This document shows, one piece after another, positions 63,638 through 64,000 of a stretch of DNA of 64,000 nucleotides; the stretch's first letter is position 1; every line of letters starts with the position of its first letter. Under the pieces are notes generated by a model. The model was not told the DNA's origin and searched no databases. It saw only the letters and a list, made by a program, of their open reading frames with translations. A program made the position numbers and the translations under genes. The stretch comes from an uncultured bacterium (GTDB taxonomy: Bacteria > Verrucomicrobiota > Kiritimatiellia > CAIKKV01 > CAIJXV01): the NCBI GenBank assembly GCA_903824675.1, contig CAIJXV010000055.1, forward strand, positions 51,071-115,070, read 5' to 3'.

Positions 63638-64000
63638 CGGGTGAACCGATCGCCTGATCAGGGGGCTGCGCGCAGCCGCGTTGCGCCATAATAAAACGTT
63701 ACCATATCATCACCCATTTATCCGCCTGCTTGCGTCCCATGCGTGTTTTAGATCCGGATCGCCCAGGCCTTAAATACCAACAGTAACGCCGGGTTAAAGA
63801 GCCGGGCTTCATCGTTCCCTACCAAATTGACTATTGGCCCGAGAATAGGCATCCAAGCACTTGGATACCACCTTGAATGGTAGGCTCTATTCTAAGCAAT
63901 CTTATCGGCATCATGGATATGACATGCCAAATCTTCGGTAACATTGATTCTGGCGCAGCCGACTATTCCCCCTCCCTATAGGCAGATTTCCTTCGGTAAC
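63638..64000. other. non-coding right end, no gene recognised
   Basis: These 363 bases after the hybrid kinase show no long open frame and no RNA gene I can recognise. A 14-bp perfect palindrome (GGCTGCG with its complement, 63664-63677) lies about 27 bases after the stop and could be a terminator. The segment CTTCGGTAAC occurs near 63930-63942 and again at the very end. Confidence 0.5.

Noticed and set aside
63638..64000. Possible tRNA or other RNA gene at the right end
   Set aside because: No cloverleaf or conserved loop was found by eye; only a short palindrome is clear.

Overview
This 64 kb window looks like a chromosomal fragment of a PVC-superphylum bacterium, most likely from Kiritimatiellota or the neighbouring Lentisphaerota/Verrucomicrobiota lineages. 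That placement is inferred from gene style, not from a marker gene. The clues are small pilins carrying a [12 protein letters not shown] motif, very large surface proteins built from glycine-rich, LamG, DxDxDG and NHL modules, and many Gfo/Idh dehydrogenases and xylose-isomerase-like sugar enzymes. No rRNA, tRNA, CRISPR array or insertion sequence was recognised.

Left part (1-24 kb). After a truncated TRIC/UPF0126 membrane protein and an AraC regulator comes a 2,147-residue secreted glycine-rich repeat protein. A minus-strand operon follows: a REC-PAS-degenerate kinase-REC protein, a NamZ-type (GH171, DUF1343) exo-N-acetylmuramidase, and a fusion of a MurU-like nucleotidyltransferase with an AmgK-like sugar kinase. 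The last two together would form a complete MurNAc salvage route to UDP-MurNAc. A carbohydrate block (13.0-20.8 kb) holds two sugar isomerase/epimerases, a Gfo/Idh/MocA oxidoreductase, a clan GH-A glycosidase and a GH38-like protein. A YqeY homologue and an SDR dehydrogenase follow.

Middle part (22.8-41.6 kb). One long minus-strand operon encodes a type IV pilus-like system in the order PilV-, PilW-, PilX-like minor pilins, PilM, PilN, PilO, PilP, a putative Ig-like lipoprotein, a giant protein and the PilQ secretin. The giant protein (about 3,100 residues) is split into two frames by a 9-base homopolymer. Its second copy of the same domain junction shows how the frame should read. It combines calcium-type repeats, four LamG domains, seven VDGG repeats and an NHL propeller. 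Its place next to minor pilins and the secretin suggests a functional analogue of the PilY1 tip adhesin.

Right part (42-64 kb). A PAS/HisKA protein without an ATPase domain is divergent from the pilus operon. It is followed by a B12-type radical SAM enzyme, a methyltransferase/DUF2304/GT2 operon, two TMTC-like TPR glycosyltransferases, three pilin genes (two almost identical), pilC, pilB, a GT-C glycosyltransferase and an uncharacterised enzyme-like protein. The window closes with an intact histidine kinase, an NtrC-type sigma-54 activator, and a hybrid kinase whose phosphoacceptor His is Gln.

Regulation ties these parts together. Four intergenic sites match the sigma-54 -24/-12 consensus with exact spacing. 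They lie before the pilus operon, before the divergent PAS gene and before both near-identical pilins. The sigma-54 activator at 60.5 kb is the obvious candidate regulator.
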